A DNA stretch of 64,000 bases. Origin: UBA6614 sp002433235 (GTDB lineage: Bacteria; Verrucomicrobiota; Verrucomicrobiia; Limisphaerales; UBA1100). This document shows, in pieces, positions 25,502-34,212 of the stretch; the first letter of the stretch is position 1; each line of letters starts with the position of its first letter. The notes beneath the pieces were generated by a model. It did no database searches, had not been told where the DNA came from, and was given only the letters and a program-made list of their open reading frames with translations. Position numbers and translations under genes: made by a program. The stretch spans positions 1 through 64,000 of the forward strand of contig DJHS01000018.1 in NCBI GenBank assembly GCA_002433235.1. The letters are read 5' to 3'.

Positions 25502-25897
25502 CTAAGCCGCCTCATCTTGAGGATAATCCTCATTGGCGGCGTCCAAGGGCTGACTGAGAGTTGCCTTGCGGGTCAACCCGGTGGCCTTGTCCTCTGGCAG
25601 CTTGTAGCCGTTGGCACGCAGCATTTCGATGCGGATGCGCGGATTGCTATGCCCGCGCACGGCATTCATGATGCGCAGATACAGGTCATTCATGTCTTCC
25701 TGCAACTCCCGCCGGCTGCCAATGGCGCCGCGAAACTTGGAGGTCAGTTCCACGATGACCACCTGGGCATCGCGCAACACCTGCACCTTCGCCTTAAACT
25801 GCTCCAGCGTCAGCCCGCTCAGGACTTCCTCCGCAGCATACTCCGCCCACGTGATCGCGAGCAGATCCAGCTTCTGTATCAGCTTCTTCAAGTACAT
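25502..25897 (-). CDS. Helical hypothetical protein
   Basis: 131 residues from the ATG at 25897, preceded by a good Shine-Dalgarno (AAGGAG, 11 bases upstream). The first 90 residues look like a helical bundle ('LEQFKAKVQVLRDAQVVIVE', 'EDMNDLYLRIMNAVRGHSN'); the tail is acidic and disordered ('NEDYPQDEAA'). No Cys, signal peptide or membrane segment. I do not recognise the family. Confidence 0.7.
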   Translation of the reverse strand: MYLKKLIQKLDLLAITWAEYAAEEVLSGLTLEQFKAKVQVLRDAQVVIVELTSKFRGAIGSRRELQEDMNDLYLRIMNAVRGHSNPRIRIEMLRANGYKLPEDKATGLTRKATLSQPLDAANEDYPQDEAA

Positions 25898-26206
25898 GTC
25901 GCTATTCTCCTTTCTGGCATCCCATCGCCTCCATCCGGCGCCGGCCCGTGTCGTGCGGCCTGTTTTCGCTCTTGGAAATTTCGTCCATAATTAAATGCTA
26001 CCGCTTTTTTTTGTGAGAGCAAGAGGAAATTAATACAGATTCACAAGAAAGTAATAATCTTACAGGGCAGGCTCCGCAGCCCCTTAAAAATAGGAGGTTT
26101 TTGCCGGTTCGGCCTGAAAGAAAGTGGGGTTGATATCGAAAAAAAATTTCCAGAATAGCCGGGGCCACCCCAAGATGCCGCCGTTTGACGAGCATGGATC
26201 GCCGAA

Positions 26207-26354
26207 ACCACGCCCTGTTTTGACGAAACCACCCCGTGTTTCGGCGAAAACACCTCATGGATTCCGCAAATCACCCCCATGTTTTGGCGAAACCACCCCA
26301 TGGATTCCCCAAACCACCCCGTGTTTCGACGAAACCACCGGGTGAAATGACCAA
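26207..26354. repeat. Degenerate 21-bp tandem repeat (minisatellite)
   Basis: Seven head-to-tail units of 21 bases (one of 22): starts at 26207, 26228, 26249, 26270, 26292, 26313 and 26334. Consensus ACCACCCCRTG followed by either TTTYGRCGAA (type A) or GATTCCSCAA (type B). Order is A-A-B-A-B-A plus a diverged last unit. An older copy may precede at about 26188. If translated, each unit gives a heptapeptide (for example TTPCFDE or TTPWIPQ on the plus strand). No spacers, so not CRISPR. The surrounding 25898-26485 gap holds no convincing gene. Confidence 0.85.
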
Positions 26355-26374
26355 ATCACAAACCCCAATACCCC

Positions 26375-26436
26375 CTCCGCGCCTCCGCGCCTCCGCGTGA
26401 GGATAAAAACACACGCGGAGACGCGGAGGCGCGGAG
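26375..26436. repeat. Intergenic hairpin repeat, copy 2
   Basis: Arms 26375-26399 and 26412-26436 pair over 25 bases with one mismatch around a 12-base AT-rich loop. The arms consist of iterated CTCCGCG/CGCGGAG blocks like copy 1 at 25367-25431. It lies 50 bases upstream of cutA and could terminate or attenuate transcription, although no long T-run follows. Confidence 0.75.
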
Positions 26437-26485
26437 AAAAGTCTTGGGGCTTGGCCCTTGGGCCTTGGTCATTTAAATTCCCCTT

Positions 26486-26812
26486 ATGGTTAAAACAGAA
26501 ATGCATCGGGTGGTGATGGTGACGGTGCCGAACATCACGATGGGGCGGCGGTTGGCAAAGATGGCGCTGGAGGCGCAGCTGGTGGCTTGCGTGAACATCG
26601 TGTCAGGCGTGGAGTCGCATTACTGGTGGCAGGGCAAGCTGTGCAAGGACCGCGAGCTGATGCTGGTGATGAAGACCACACGGGCGCGGCTCAAGCGGCT
26701 GGAGAAGCTGGTGACGGGGGAGCACCCGTATGTGACGCCAGAGTTCATCGTGCTGCCCATCACGGCGGGCAGCAAGAAGTACCTGGACTGGGTGCGGACG
26801 AGCGTGTTTTAA
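26486..26812 (+). CDS. cutA: Divalent-cation tolerance protein CutA
   Basis: 108 residues, standard CutA1 size. Typical motifs are 'LEAQLVACVNIVSGVESHYWWQGK' (in two pieces), 'ELMLVMKTTRARLKRLE' and 'HPYVTPEFIVLPITAG'. CutA1 forms a stable trimer related to PII proteins; originally linked to copper tolerance, with an uncertain role. Soluble. It is followed on the same strand by the SurA-like gene. Confidence 0.95.
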   Translation: MVKTEMHRVVMVTVPNITMGRRLAKMALEAQLVACVNIVSGVESHYWWQGKLCKDRELMLVMKTTRARLKRLEKLVTGEHPYVTPEFIVLPITAGSKKYLDWVRTSVF

Positions 26813-26944
26813 GGACGTCGATGGTGCGCGGTGATGAAGGTTCTTGGTGCCGGCCTTGTTTTCAATCTTGAACCGCCAATTGGGATGGTTTTTGTGAATG
26901 AGGGCGGCTTGACGGGCTGGAGGCATGAGCCTAGCTTTCGGCTG

Positions 26945-28210
26945 ATGAAATTTTTCTGGAGTGTGGCCGTGGTGGTGGGTGCCTTGTGCGGAAGAATGCC
27001 GGTGGCGGGGCAGGATACGCCAGGAAGCGGCGGGGGATTCCGCGACCAAAACATGGTGGTGGGTGTGGTGGGTGGCCGCGTGATCACGAAATGGGATGTG
27101 ATGCGGCGCTTGGACCGGAAGCGGCCGGGATTCAGCGGCGCCTTCAATGAACTGGCGGCGCAGTTGCGGGAAGCCAAAGAACAACTGAAATCGGCGGCAA
27201 GTTCTGATGAACAGGACCGACTTAAGGCAGCGCTGGACCGGGTGGATTCGCTGATGGCGGTGCAATTGTCGACGTTCCGGGGTGAGCAACGGAAAATAAT
27301 GGACGATCAGGTGTTGGTGGAGCAGGTGAAGGCACAACCAAATTATCAGGAGCCACCGGGTCTGGTGGATTACATCATGACGGCCCGGATCAAGGCCAAC
27401 AAGGACGGCCTGACGGGATTGATCCGCCAATTGCAAAGCGAAGGGCGAACGATGGAGATGCTGCGAAGGGAGGTTTTGGATGACTGGATTTCGCGGCAGG
27501 TGGTACGGGAATTGAGCCAGCAGGTAATTGTGTCCCCGAAGCAGGTACGGGACAAATATCGCGCGGAGTTTGCCTCTCAGGCAGGCAAAAGTTTTGACGT
27601 AGCGGACATGTACCTGATGCGCCTGGAATGGGACAACACCAAGGCGGCAACACTTCGCCCGGAAATGGAGAAGCTGGTGGCGGGCATCAAGTCAAAGGAG
27701 GAATTCATGGCGGCAAGCAAGGATGTGGGCTCGGAAGGGGACGGGCCGCAGGGATTAATTTCCCTGGACCTGGAGGCGGACCAAGGGGAACTGGACCGGC
27801 GGCGAAAGGGTTCACTGCCGGGCACGCCGGACATTGACGCCCTGCCAACCGTGGAGCGATCCGGGCTTTTAAGGGACGCGCATTTCCGGCGCCTGATGGT
27901 GAAGGTGGCGGGTATGAAGCGAGGCGAAGCGGGTTATTTTTTGCCGCTTGGCGGCAGCCATGTTTTTGTGATTTACGTAAACGAGGTGATCCGCGGGTAT
28001 CAAATCCCGCTGGAAGACCAACAAAAGCAAATCCATGCGGATCTGTTCGCCCGCGCGATGCTGGGCCTGCGCGACCGCAAGGTGGCGGAGGCGCGCAAGC
28101 AGGTGTTTTCAATCGACTATCTGGATGATGAAAACAAGGGCGAGATTTCTCTTTTAAACGTACCCAAGGAAAAGGAACCGCCGCCCGTGCCTGCCCCGCC
28201 ACAGCCATGA
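26945..28210 (+). CDS. SurA/parvulin-like periplasmic chaperone
   Basis: 421 residues from the ATG at 26945, where a signal peptide begins ('MKFFWSVAVVVGALCGRM'); an in-frame extension to 26831 does not look like protein. The N-terminal domain has 'VVGVVGGRVITKWDVMRR', the start of SurA-type chaperone domains, followed by an inserted coiled coil (about residues 60-100) and a SurA_N-like segment ending 'DDWISRQVVRELSQQVIVSP'. The C-terminal part ('GYFLPLGGSHVFVIYVNEV') resembles a degenerate parvulin domain. Likely helps fold outer-membrane proteins. Confidence 0.78.
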   Translation: MKFFWSVAVVVGALCGRMPVAGQDTPGSGGGFRDQNMVVGVVGGRVITKWDVMRRLDRKRPGFSGAFNELAAQLREAKEQLKSAASSDEQDRLKAALDRVDSLMAVQLSTFRGEQRKIMDDQVLVEQVKAQPNYQEPPGLVDYIMTARIKANKDGLTGLIRQLQSEGRTMEMLRREVLDDWISRQVVRELSQQVIVSPKQVRDKYRAEFASQAGKSFDVADMYLMRLEWDNTKAATLRPEMEKLVAGIKSKEEFMAASKDVGSEGDGPQGLISLDLEADQGELDRRRKGSLPGTPDIDALPTVERSGLLRDAHFRRLMVKVAGMKRGEAGYFLPLGGSHVFVIYVNEVIRGYQIPLEDQQKQIHADLFARAMLGLRDRKVAEARKQVFSIDYLDDENKGEISLLNVPKEKEPPPVPAPPQP

Positions 28211-28278
28211 GCGGCACGGGATTGTCACTTGTGTTTCTGGCGGATCGGGTTAGCCTGCCGGGCTGCCGGAGTCATTTT

Positions 28279-30444
28279 ATGATCAAGCGCATCTTAATTT
28301 CTTGGATTCTGCTGGGGCTGTGCGTGGCGACGCCACAAGCGGCGGACTTGAAGACCCTTCAGGCCAAGGCGGAAAAAGGCGATGCGGATGCCATGGTGGA
28401 TTTGGCCGAAGCCCATTACTGGGGACGCGAAGTAGAGCTGGACTGGGCGAAATCCATGGAATGGGCGGAACAGGCCGCAGCCAAGGAGCACCCCGTGGGC
28501 ACCTACCGGATGGGCGTACAGCATTTGCTGGGGCAGGGCGTGGAGTCGGATATTACGCTGGGCCAGCAGTTGATCAATCTCTCGGCGGAAGGCTTGGAAA
28601 AACGTGCCAAGGAAGGGGACCATCGAGCCCAATTGTTTCTGGCGACCCTTTACAACGTGGGCCTTGGGCGTTTGGGGAATGTGACGAAAGGGCGCGAATG
28701 GATGGAGATGGCGGCCGAAGGCGGCCAACCGGAAGCGCAATATGCCATGGGCCGGGTTTACCACTATGGCGTGGGTGTGACGAAAAACCCGGAACAAACT
28801 CGGAAATGGTGGAGCCGCGCAGCGGAAGGAGGGCATGTCCCCTCGCAGTACAACCTGGGCGCCATGCTGCTGGCCTCGGGAAAGGAAACCGACCAGATAC
28901 AGGGTCTAAAACTGTTGCGGCAAGCGGTCGATGCGGGGTTTGACCGAGCGGAACGCACGTTGGGCACCGCACTGTTGACAGGCGCGGGTACAAAGCGAGA
29001 CGACAAGGCCGCCTTCGAGTTTTTTAAAAAGGCGGCGGAACAAGGCAATGTGCAGGCGCAGTATCTTACCGGTCAGGCACTGGCCAAGGGGGTGGGCGTG
29101 GAGACAGACCCAGCGGAGGCAGCGGTTTGGCTGACCTTGGCGGCGCGCGGAGGGCACGAAGGAGCGGGTGTCAGCCGAGCCAACGTGAGCAAATTGCTTA
29201 AGGCAGAGCAACTGCTTCAAGTGCGCCTGAAGGCAACGCGATTCAAGGCGGAGCCCAGCATGGCCACGCGCAAGGCGGGGGCGGGGCTAATTGCCGCGGA
29301 ACAGAATTTCCTCGCGTCACTGAGTTTTGAAGAGCTGAAGAAACAGGCGAAGCAGGGCAATGAAGACGCGCGTGTGCGGCTGTCAAAAATTTACTTCGAG
29401 GGCTGGCGTCTGGGCCGGGAGATCATTGTGCCACGTAACCTGCGGGAAAGTGTACGATTGACCACGGAATTGGCGGCCAGCGGCCACGCCGACAGCCAAT
29501 GGAACTTGGGCTTGTTCTATCGAATGGGGGTGTTCGAGCAAAAACCGGGGAGCGACCGGGTGTACATCATCAAGAAAGACCTTGAGTCGATGGCAAAGTG
29601 GATGCGCAAGGCCGCGGATCAGGATTACACGAGTGCCATGGTGGTGCTGGGCGGGCTGCATGAAAAGGGCGAGGGTGTGCCGCTGGATTATGCCAAGGCG
29701 ATGGAGTGGTTTCACAAGGCGGCCAAGATGGGCGACGCGCAGGCCTGCCACCTGATCGGCTTGGCCTACCGCGCGGGCCGCGGCAAGGTGGTGGAGATGG
29801 ACAAGACCAAGGCGGTGGAATGGTTCCGGCGAGGGGCGGAGATGGGTGATCCACAGGCACAGCACGACTTGGGCGGTGCCTTGGCCGAGGGCGAGGGAGT
29901 AGCCAAGGATCTTGCGGAGGCACGGGAATGGCTCCGGCGAGCGGCATGGCAAAACGAGCGCACGGCGCAGTTTGAACTCGGACGGATGTTATACAATGGA
30001 ATCGGCGGCGAAAAAGACGTGGTGCGCGGAGCCATGTGGATCAATCTCGCGGCAAACAACCGGGTGTCGGGTGCGGTGGATTTATTCCTGAAGATCAAGG
30101 ATGAACTGAGCCCGGTGGAGAAGGCTAGAGCGCGGGAACTGGTGAGCAAATTCACACCACGCAAGGAACAGCGCGTAGTGGCCAACCCGGCAGGAGACTT
30201 GGCCAAGACTCAGGAAGCGGCCATGCGCGGGAACAAGGAGGCGCAATATCAGCTGGGGCTTCGCCACTTGAACGGCACGGGAGTCAAGCGCGACCTCGTT
30301 GAAGCCTGCAAATGGTTCAACCTTGCCGCGTTGCAAAACCACGCACCGGCGCTCAAGGAATATGAGGCACTCAGCTTGAAAATGACTCCGGCCCAGATCA
30401 ATGAGGCCGACAAGCGCGTCAGCGCCTTTAAACCCAAGCCCTGA
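28279..30444 (+). CDS. Secreted Sel1-repeat protein (large)
   Basis: 721 residues from the ATG at 28279, where a signal peptide starts ('MIKRILISWILLGLCVATPQ', ends AA-D); an upstream in-frame ATG at 28207 overlaps the SurA-like gene. The rest is made of Sel1-like repeats of about 36 residues, pattern A-x-Y-x-LG-x-x-Y-x-x-G-x-G-V-x-x-D-x-x-K-A-x-x-W (for example 'AQYAMGRVYHYGVGVTKNPE'). At least ten copies are visible in two blocks around a less regular centre. Sel1 proteins act as scaffolds. It overlaps the next Sel1 gene by one base. Confidence 0.88.
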   Translation: MIKRILISWILLGLCVATPQAADLKTLQAKAEKGDADAMVDLAEAHYWGREVELDWAKSMEWAEQAAAKEHPVGTYRMGVQHLLGQGVESDITLGQQLINLSAEGLEKRAKEGDHRAQLFLATLYNVGLGRLGNVTKGREWMEMAAEGGQPEAQYAMGRVYHYGVGVTKNPEQTRKWWSRAAEGGHVPSQYNLGAMLLASGKETDQIQGLKLLRQAVDAGFDRAERTLGTALLTGAGTKRDDKAAFEFFKKAAEQGNVQAQYLTGQALAKGVGVETDPAEAAVWLTLAARGGHEGAGVSRANVSKLLKAEQLLQVRLKATRFKAEPSMATRKAGAGLIAAEQNFLASLSFEELKKQAKQGNEDARVRLSKIYFEGWRLGREIIVPRNLRESVRLTTELAASGHADSQWNLGLFYRMGVFEQKPGSDRVYIIKKDLESMAKWMRKAADQDYTSAMVVLGGLHEKGEGVPLDYAKAMEWFHKAAKMGDAQACHLIGLAYRAGRGKVVEMDKTKAVEWFRRGAEMGDPQAQHDLGGALAEGEGVAKDLAEAREWLRRAAWQNERTAQFELGRMLYNGIGGEKDVVRGAMWINLAANNRVSGAVDLFLKIKDELSPVEKARARELVSKFTPRKEQRVVANPAGDLAKTQEAAMRGNKEAQYQLGLRHLNGTGVKRDLVEACKWFNLAALQNHAPALKEYEALSLKMTPAQINEADKRVSAFKPKP

Positions 30445-31670
30445 TGAACTGGACCCTGCGATTATTGACGGCTGCTTTCCTGACACTGGCTCCTGTCCGA
30501 GTGGACGCGGCGGACTTGGACGGGCTGCGCAAAAAGGCTGAGGATGGCGATGCGGCGGCGCAGTATCAACTGGGCGAAATCTTGGCCACGGGCGAGGGGG
30601 CTCCACAGAATTTCGTGGCAGCGCTTCAGTGGCTGGGCATGGCGGCGGAACAAAAGGAGCCCCGTGCATTGTACCGCGTGGCCGCAATGATGCATGAGGG
30701 CGAAGGCATGCAGCGCAACATGGTGCAGGCCGGCGCCATGTTTCAATCCGCGCAAAAAGGCCTGCTGGAATTGGCTCAAAAAGGCGACCTGGACGCGGCC
30801 AGCAAACTGGGCACCCTGCACACCACTGGCGTACTGGGCAAACCGGACTTGGAGGAGGGACTCAAGTGGATTCGTCAGGCGGCCGAAAAGGATTGGGCCA
30901 AGGCACAGTATGACCTTGCGGGGCACCTGCTTTTCGGCCGGGGCATCAGTCCGGACAAAAACAAGGCCATGCAATGGATGACGCGTTCGGCTAAGGGCGG
31001 TCATCCTCAAGCTCAATTCGGCCTCGGCGCGGCTTTTGCGAACGCGGAGGGCATGGGACGTGATTTAAAGGCAGCTAAAGAGTGGTTGCTCAAGGCGAGC
31101 CGCACGGGCGATCCCAAGCTGGCAGGACACGCCAAGCAGTTGCTGGCCCGGGTGGAAGCTGGCGACCTGCGGGAACTACCGGATGTAAAGGTGCTTGCCA
31201 AGAGCGCGGCCAAGGGGGTGGCGGACGCACAATATCGGCTGGGCGCAATCCACCGGGATGGCGTGGGCATGGCGCAGGATTATAAAAAGGCGGCTGAGTT
31301 TTATGAGCAGGCCGCCAAGCAGGGCCACGCTCTGGCGAGCTATGGCCTCGGAGGGTTGCTGGTGGGCGGACTGGGTGTGGAGAAGGATGCCAAGGCGGCA
31401 TACAAGTGGTGGCTGGCAGCGGCCAACCGAGGCTTGGCGGTGGCACAACTGGACTTGGGCATTCTCCTCATCAAGGGGGAAGGCGCTGAAAAGGATAATG
31501 CGGAGGGATACAAATGGCTGACATTGGCCGCCCGCGCGGAGGAACCTCGGGTCAAGCAACGTGCTATTCAGGTGAGGGATAATCTTTCCCGGGTAATGAA
31601 GGGCACCGACATCATCGATGGCCTGCGCCGGGCGCGAAAGTTTGAGCCCATCAAGCAAGCAGACAAGTAG
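30444..31670 (+). CDS. Secreted Sel1-repeat protein (small paralogue)
   Basis: 408 residues, start overlapping the previous stop (TGATG). Signal peptide at residues 1-20 ('LLTAAFLTLAPVRVDA'). Nine or so Sel1 repeats follow, for example 'AAQYQLGEILATGEGAPQN' and 'AQYRLGAIHRDGVGMAQDY'. It resembles the preceding protein in organisation, so the pair probably arose by duplication. Extracytoplasmic protein-protein interaction is likely; the partner is unknown. Confidence 0.88.
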   Translation: MNWTLRLLTAAFLTLAPVRVDAADLDGLRKKAEDGDAAAQYQLGEILATGEGAPQNFVAALQWLGMAAEQKEPRALYRVAAMMHEGEGMQRNMVQAGAMFQSAQKGLLELAQKGDLDAASKLGTLHTTGVLGKPDLEEGLKWIRQAAEKDWAKAQYDLAGHLLFGRGISPDKNKAMQWMTRSAKGGHPQAQFGLGAAFANAEGMGRDLKAAKEWLLKASRTGDPKLAGHAKQLLARVEAGDLRELPDVKVLAKSAAKGVADAQYRLGAIHRDGVGMAQDYKKAAEFYEQAAKQGHALASYGLGGLLVGGLGVEKDAKAAYKWWLAAANRGLAVAQLDLGILLIKGEGAEKDNAEGYKWLTLAARAEEPRVKQRAIQVRDNLSRVMKGTDIIDGLRRARKFEPIKQADK

Positions 31671-31674
31671 AACT

Positions 31675-32145
31675 TTAAAGGGGCAGTTCCCACGTCTGGT
31701 TGCATCTGACCGCGGGATGAGATTCGATCGACAAGACAAAACCCTCCCCCCGGTACAACCCCACCGCCTCCTTCAATACATCGGCTGTACCCAGCACTAA
31801 TTTCTTCGCGCCTCTGCCCTTGGCTTTGGCCACCGCCTTACGAAGCAGCAGCTTGCCCAATCCCTGCCCCCGCCATTCCTTTTGAAGATACATTTTTCGA
31901 AGTTCCATGACACCCTGGCGCAGCGGCAGCAGTCCAACCGTGCCAATGACACCTTCTTCCACCACCAGCACGGCGAACCAACCCTGATGATAGTGCGACT
32001 CGATATTCGCAAGATCCGCATCTGTGCCATACGGGTCCGGCGCCAGTCCGTATTCCGACAACACATTGAACACCAGTTTCTGCACCGGCGCGCTGTCGGC
32101 ATTTGTCGCCGGTCGAAGGCGAGGCGTGGGAACATCCTTTTGCAT
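31675..32145 (-). CDS. GNAT-family N-acetyltransferase
   Basis: 156 residues from the ATG at 32145 ('MQKDVPTPRLRPATNADSAP'); the longer ORF to 32265 overlaps the divergent pseudouridine synthase gene. The acetyl-CoA loop is 'QKEWRGQGLGKLLL' (Q/R-x-x-G-x-G/A), preceded by the strand 'VIGTVGLLPL' and the conserved 'ELRKMYL'. Target unknown. Convergent with the Sel1 gene, 4 bases apart. Confidence 0.88.
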   Translation of the reverse strand: MQKDVPTPRLRPATNADSAPVQKLVFNVLSEYGLAPDPYGTDADLANIESHYHQGWFAVLVVEEGVIGTVGLLPLRQGVMELRKMYLQKEWRGQGLGKLLLRKAVAKAKGRGAKKLVLGTADVLKEAVGLYRGEGFVLSIESHPAVRCNQTWELPL

Positions 32146-32187
32146 TTCTCCGCCGGATGATAAGCCAAGGCACGGTAATCGCAACGC

Positions 32188-32937
32188 ATGAGCGACCTGT
32201 TTGAAATCCTGCATGAGAACGATGACCTGCTGGTGATCAACAAAACCGCCGGCCTCGTTTGTCATCCCACCAAGGGGGATGAACGATCAAGCCTGGCCGG
32301 CCGCGTGCGCCTGTATCTGGGCGCGGATCGCCCGGTGCATTTCATCAACCGGCTGGACCGTGAAACCAGCGGGGTCGTGTTCGTGGCCAAGGCCAGTGAT
32401 GCCGCGCGTGAACTGCGTAAGCTTTGGCAGGGTCGAGAAGTGGCCAAGGGGTACTGGGCCATTGTCCACGGCCACGTTCGGGAGGATACCGGCTTGGTAG
32501 ACGCCCCACTGGGGCCCGATGAATCCAGTGAAATAGCTGTGAAGGACTGCGTCCGCCCCGATGGTGCCGCCGCGCAAACCCGTTTCCGCGCCGACTGGAG
32601 ATTCACCCGCGAGGAAGGCGATTTCACCTGGCTGCGCGTGGAGCCCGTGACCGGCCGCAAGCACCAGATTCGCATCCACCTCCAGCATCTCGGCCACCCC
32701 ATCGTGGGCGACAAGCTGTATGGCCTCAACGAATCCTGGTATTTAAAATTCGCCCGCGACGAGTTGGCCAATGACGACTGGCGCCGGTTGATCCTGAAAA
32801 ACCAAGCCCTCCATGCCCGCAAGGTTCGCTTCCACTGGCGCACACAAGACTGGCTCTTTGAAGCAGAGCCCGAAGACGAATTCTGCGATTTCATCGAAAC
32901 CTTCGAGGAAGCTGAAGCCAATAGTTCTGAGGTTTGA
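32188..32937 (+). CDS. RluA-family pseudouridine synthase
   Basis: 249 residues. The catalytic motif is 'NRLDRETSGVVFVAK' with Asp57, and 'GRKHQIRIHLQHLGHPIVGD' is the second RluA signature. No N-terminal S4 domain, so it resembles the short RluA/RluC-like enzymes that modify tRNA or 23S rRNA; the target site cannot be deduced. It ends 38 bases before the tRNA-Glu gene. Confidence 0.93.
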   Translation: MSDLFEILHENDDLLVINKTAGLVCHPTKGDERSSLAGRVRLYLGADRPVHFINRLDRETSGVVFVAKASDAARELRKLWQGREVAKGYWAIVHGHVREDTGLVDAPLGPDESSEIAVKDCVRPDGAAAQTRFRADWRFTREEGDFTWLRVEPVTGRKHQIRIHLQHLGHPIVGDKLYGLNESWYLKFARDELANDDWRRLILKNQALHARKVRFHWRTQDWLFEAEPEDEFCDFIETFEEAEANSSEV

Positions 32938-32974
32938 CAGAGGATTATTTGTGTTCTAGGCTCCTCCTTTCCGT

Positions 32975-33049
32975 GGCCCGTTCGTCTATCGGCTAGGACA
33001 CAGCCCTCTCAAGGCTGAGAGATGGGTTCGATTCCCATACGGGCTACCA
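32975..33049 (+). tRNA. tRNA-Glu (anticodon CTC)
   Basis: 75 bases including an encoded CCA. Acceptor strands GGCCCGT and ACGGGCT pair (terminal G-T). The anticodon stem CAGCC/GGCTG encloses the loop CTCTCAA, giving anticodon CTC (codon GAG). The T-arm carries GGTTCGATTCC. The G1-U72 pair is usual for tRNA-Glu of this type. Confidence 0.95.
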
Positions 33050-33076
33050 TTCTTTAAAGGGAACAAGGAGTGATTG

Positions 33077-33454
33077 ATGAGTGAGATTGAGGGCAGCCAG
33101 CAGTATTTCCAGATTATTTTCAACCCAACGAGCGCGGCGGAGTTGGCGGCGATGCCGAAGGATTTGCAGTTGGAAATTCTGGGGGGGTTCAAGGGGGCGG
33201 TGGAAGGCCGGCAAGAGTTTGGCCGGTTGGCAAAGGGGCGCAAGTCGCTGGAACGTTTCCGGCTGGGACATTACCGAATTTATTTTGAGCCCCATGAGCT
33301 GGGGGTGGTAGTACACCGGATTCTGTCACGCAACACCTTGAAGGATTTCTTCTTCCGCAATACGCGAATGTCGAAGGATGAGGATTTGGCGCTGGCGGAG
33401 AATCCAGAGTTCTGGCGAATGATTGAGGAGGCGGCGCGAGTTTCGCGGGCGTAG
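33077..33454 (+). CDS. Solitary RelE/ParE-superfamily toxin-like protein
   Basis: 125 residues from the ATG at 33077 behind AAGGAG. 'IIFNPTSAAELAAMPKDLQLEIL' and 'LERFRLGHYRIYFEPHE' followed by 'VVVHRILSRNTLKDFF' fit the RelE/ParE fold (helix pair then beta sheet with basic strand 'RLGHYRIYF'). No antitoxin gene is adjacent: upstream is tRNA-Glu, downstream an opposite-strand HNH gene. It may be an orphan or a domesticated mRNA interferase-like protein. Confidence 0.72.
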   Translation: MSEIEGSQQYFQIIFNPTSAAELAAMPKDLQLEILGGFKGAVEGRQEFGRLAKGRKSLERFRLGHYRIYFEPHELGVVVHRILSRNTLKDFFFRNTRMSKDEDLALAENPEFWRMIEEAARVSRA

Positions 33455-33467
33455 CCGTTGCCGGAGG

Positions 33468-34088
33468 TCAGCCGGCATCTTCGCCCAGCTCAACATTCCA
33501 GTAGGCGACGTCGATGAAGTGCTTCCAGCTTTCGTGGGCTTTCATGCCAAAGGTGACCTGAACGAAGGGCCGCCACTTGGGCCGCTTGGGGGGACGGATG
33601 AGGCGCATGCCGGCCTCGCGGGGGGTACGATTGCCCTTGCGGGTATTGCAGCGGATGCAGCTGCAGACGATGTTTTCCCAGTTGGTGGGGCCGCCGCGGT
33701 TCTTGGGGATGACGTGGTCCAAATTCAGGTTGCTGCGTTCAAATAATTTTCCGCAGTACTGGCAGGTGCTCTTGTCACGTTCAAAGATATTGTGGCGGGT
33801 GAACTTGATTTCCTTGCGCGGCACACGGTCATAGACCATGAGCAGGATCACGCGGGGCACACGAATCCGAAATGAGACCGCGTGAATGGATTCTGAGTGC
33901 GGTTCTTCCTGAGAAAAGTCGGCCCATTGGGAAAAATCAAAGGTTCGAAAATCGCTGCCACCGCCGTTGAGGACCACCTGAGCATGTCCTTGGAAAAGGA
34001 GGCTCATGGCACGGCGCACGGAGCAGACATTGACGGCTTGCCAAAGGCGGTTCAACACTAGCACAGGCTGGTTCAACGCGGTGTTCAT
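33468..34088 (-). CDS. HNH endonuclease family protein
   Basis: 206 residues. The HNH core is in the C-terminal half: 'STCQYCGKLFERSNLNLDHV' (first Cys pair and DH), 'NRGGPTNWENIV' (N) and 'CIRCNTRKGNRTPREA' (second Cys pair). The N-terminal domain 'LVLNRLWQAVNVCSVRRAM' is characteristic of a chromosomal HNH family common in Bacteroidetes, cyanobacteria and Verrucomicrobia. Presumably a zinc-structured nuclease; its cellular role is unknown. Not part of a restriction cluster here. Confidence 0.9.
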   Translation of the reverse strand: MNTALNQPVLVLNRLWQAVNVCSVRRAMSLLFQGHAQVVLNGGGSDFRTFDFSQWADFSQEEPHSESIHAVSFRIRVPRVILLMVYDRVPRKEIKFTRHNIFERDKSTCQYCGKLFERSNLNLDHVIPKNRGGPTNWENIVCSCIRCNTRKGNRTPREAGMRLIRPPKRPKWRPFVQVTFGMKAHESWKHFIDVAYWNVELGEDAG

Positions 34089-34212
34089 CGCGACCCTGCG
34101 TTAGGGTAACGACCGGCTTCCGTCACGTCAATGCGGGAGGGTGGCGCCATATGTTATTCACAATAATGGAATAAATATTGCTTAAACCAGCGGACCGCCC
34201 TAGGCTCGCAGC

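Noticed and set aside
26124..26345. 73-codon plus-strand ORF over the minisatellite as a gene
   Set aside because: It consists mostly of the repeat, both strands are equally open, and no Shine-Dalgarno precedes it.
26207..26354. CRISPR array
   Set aside because: Units are directly adjacent with no unique spacers, repeats are degenerate, and no cas genes are in the window.
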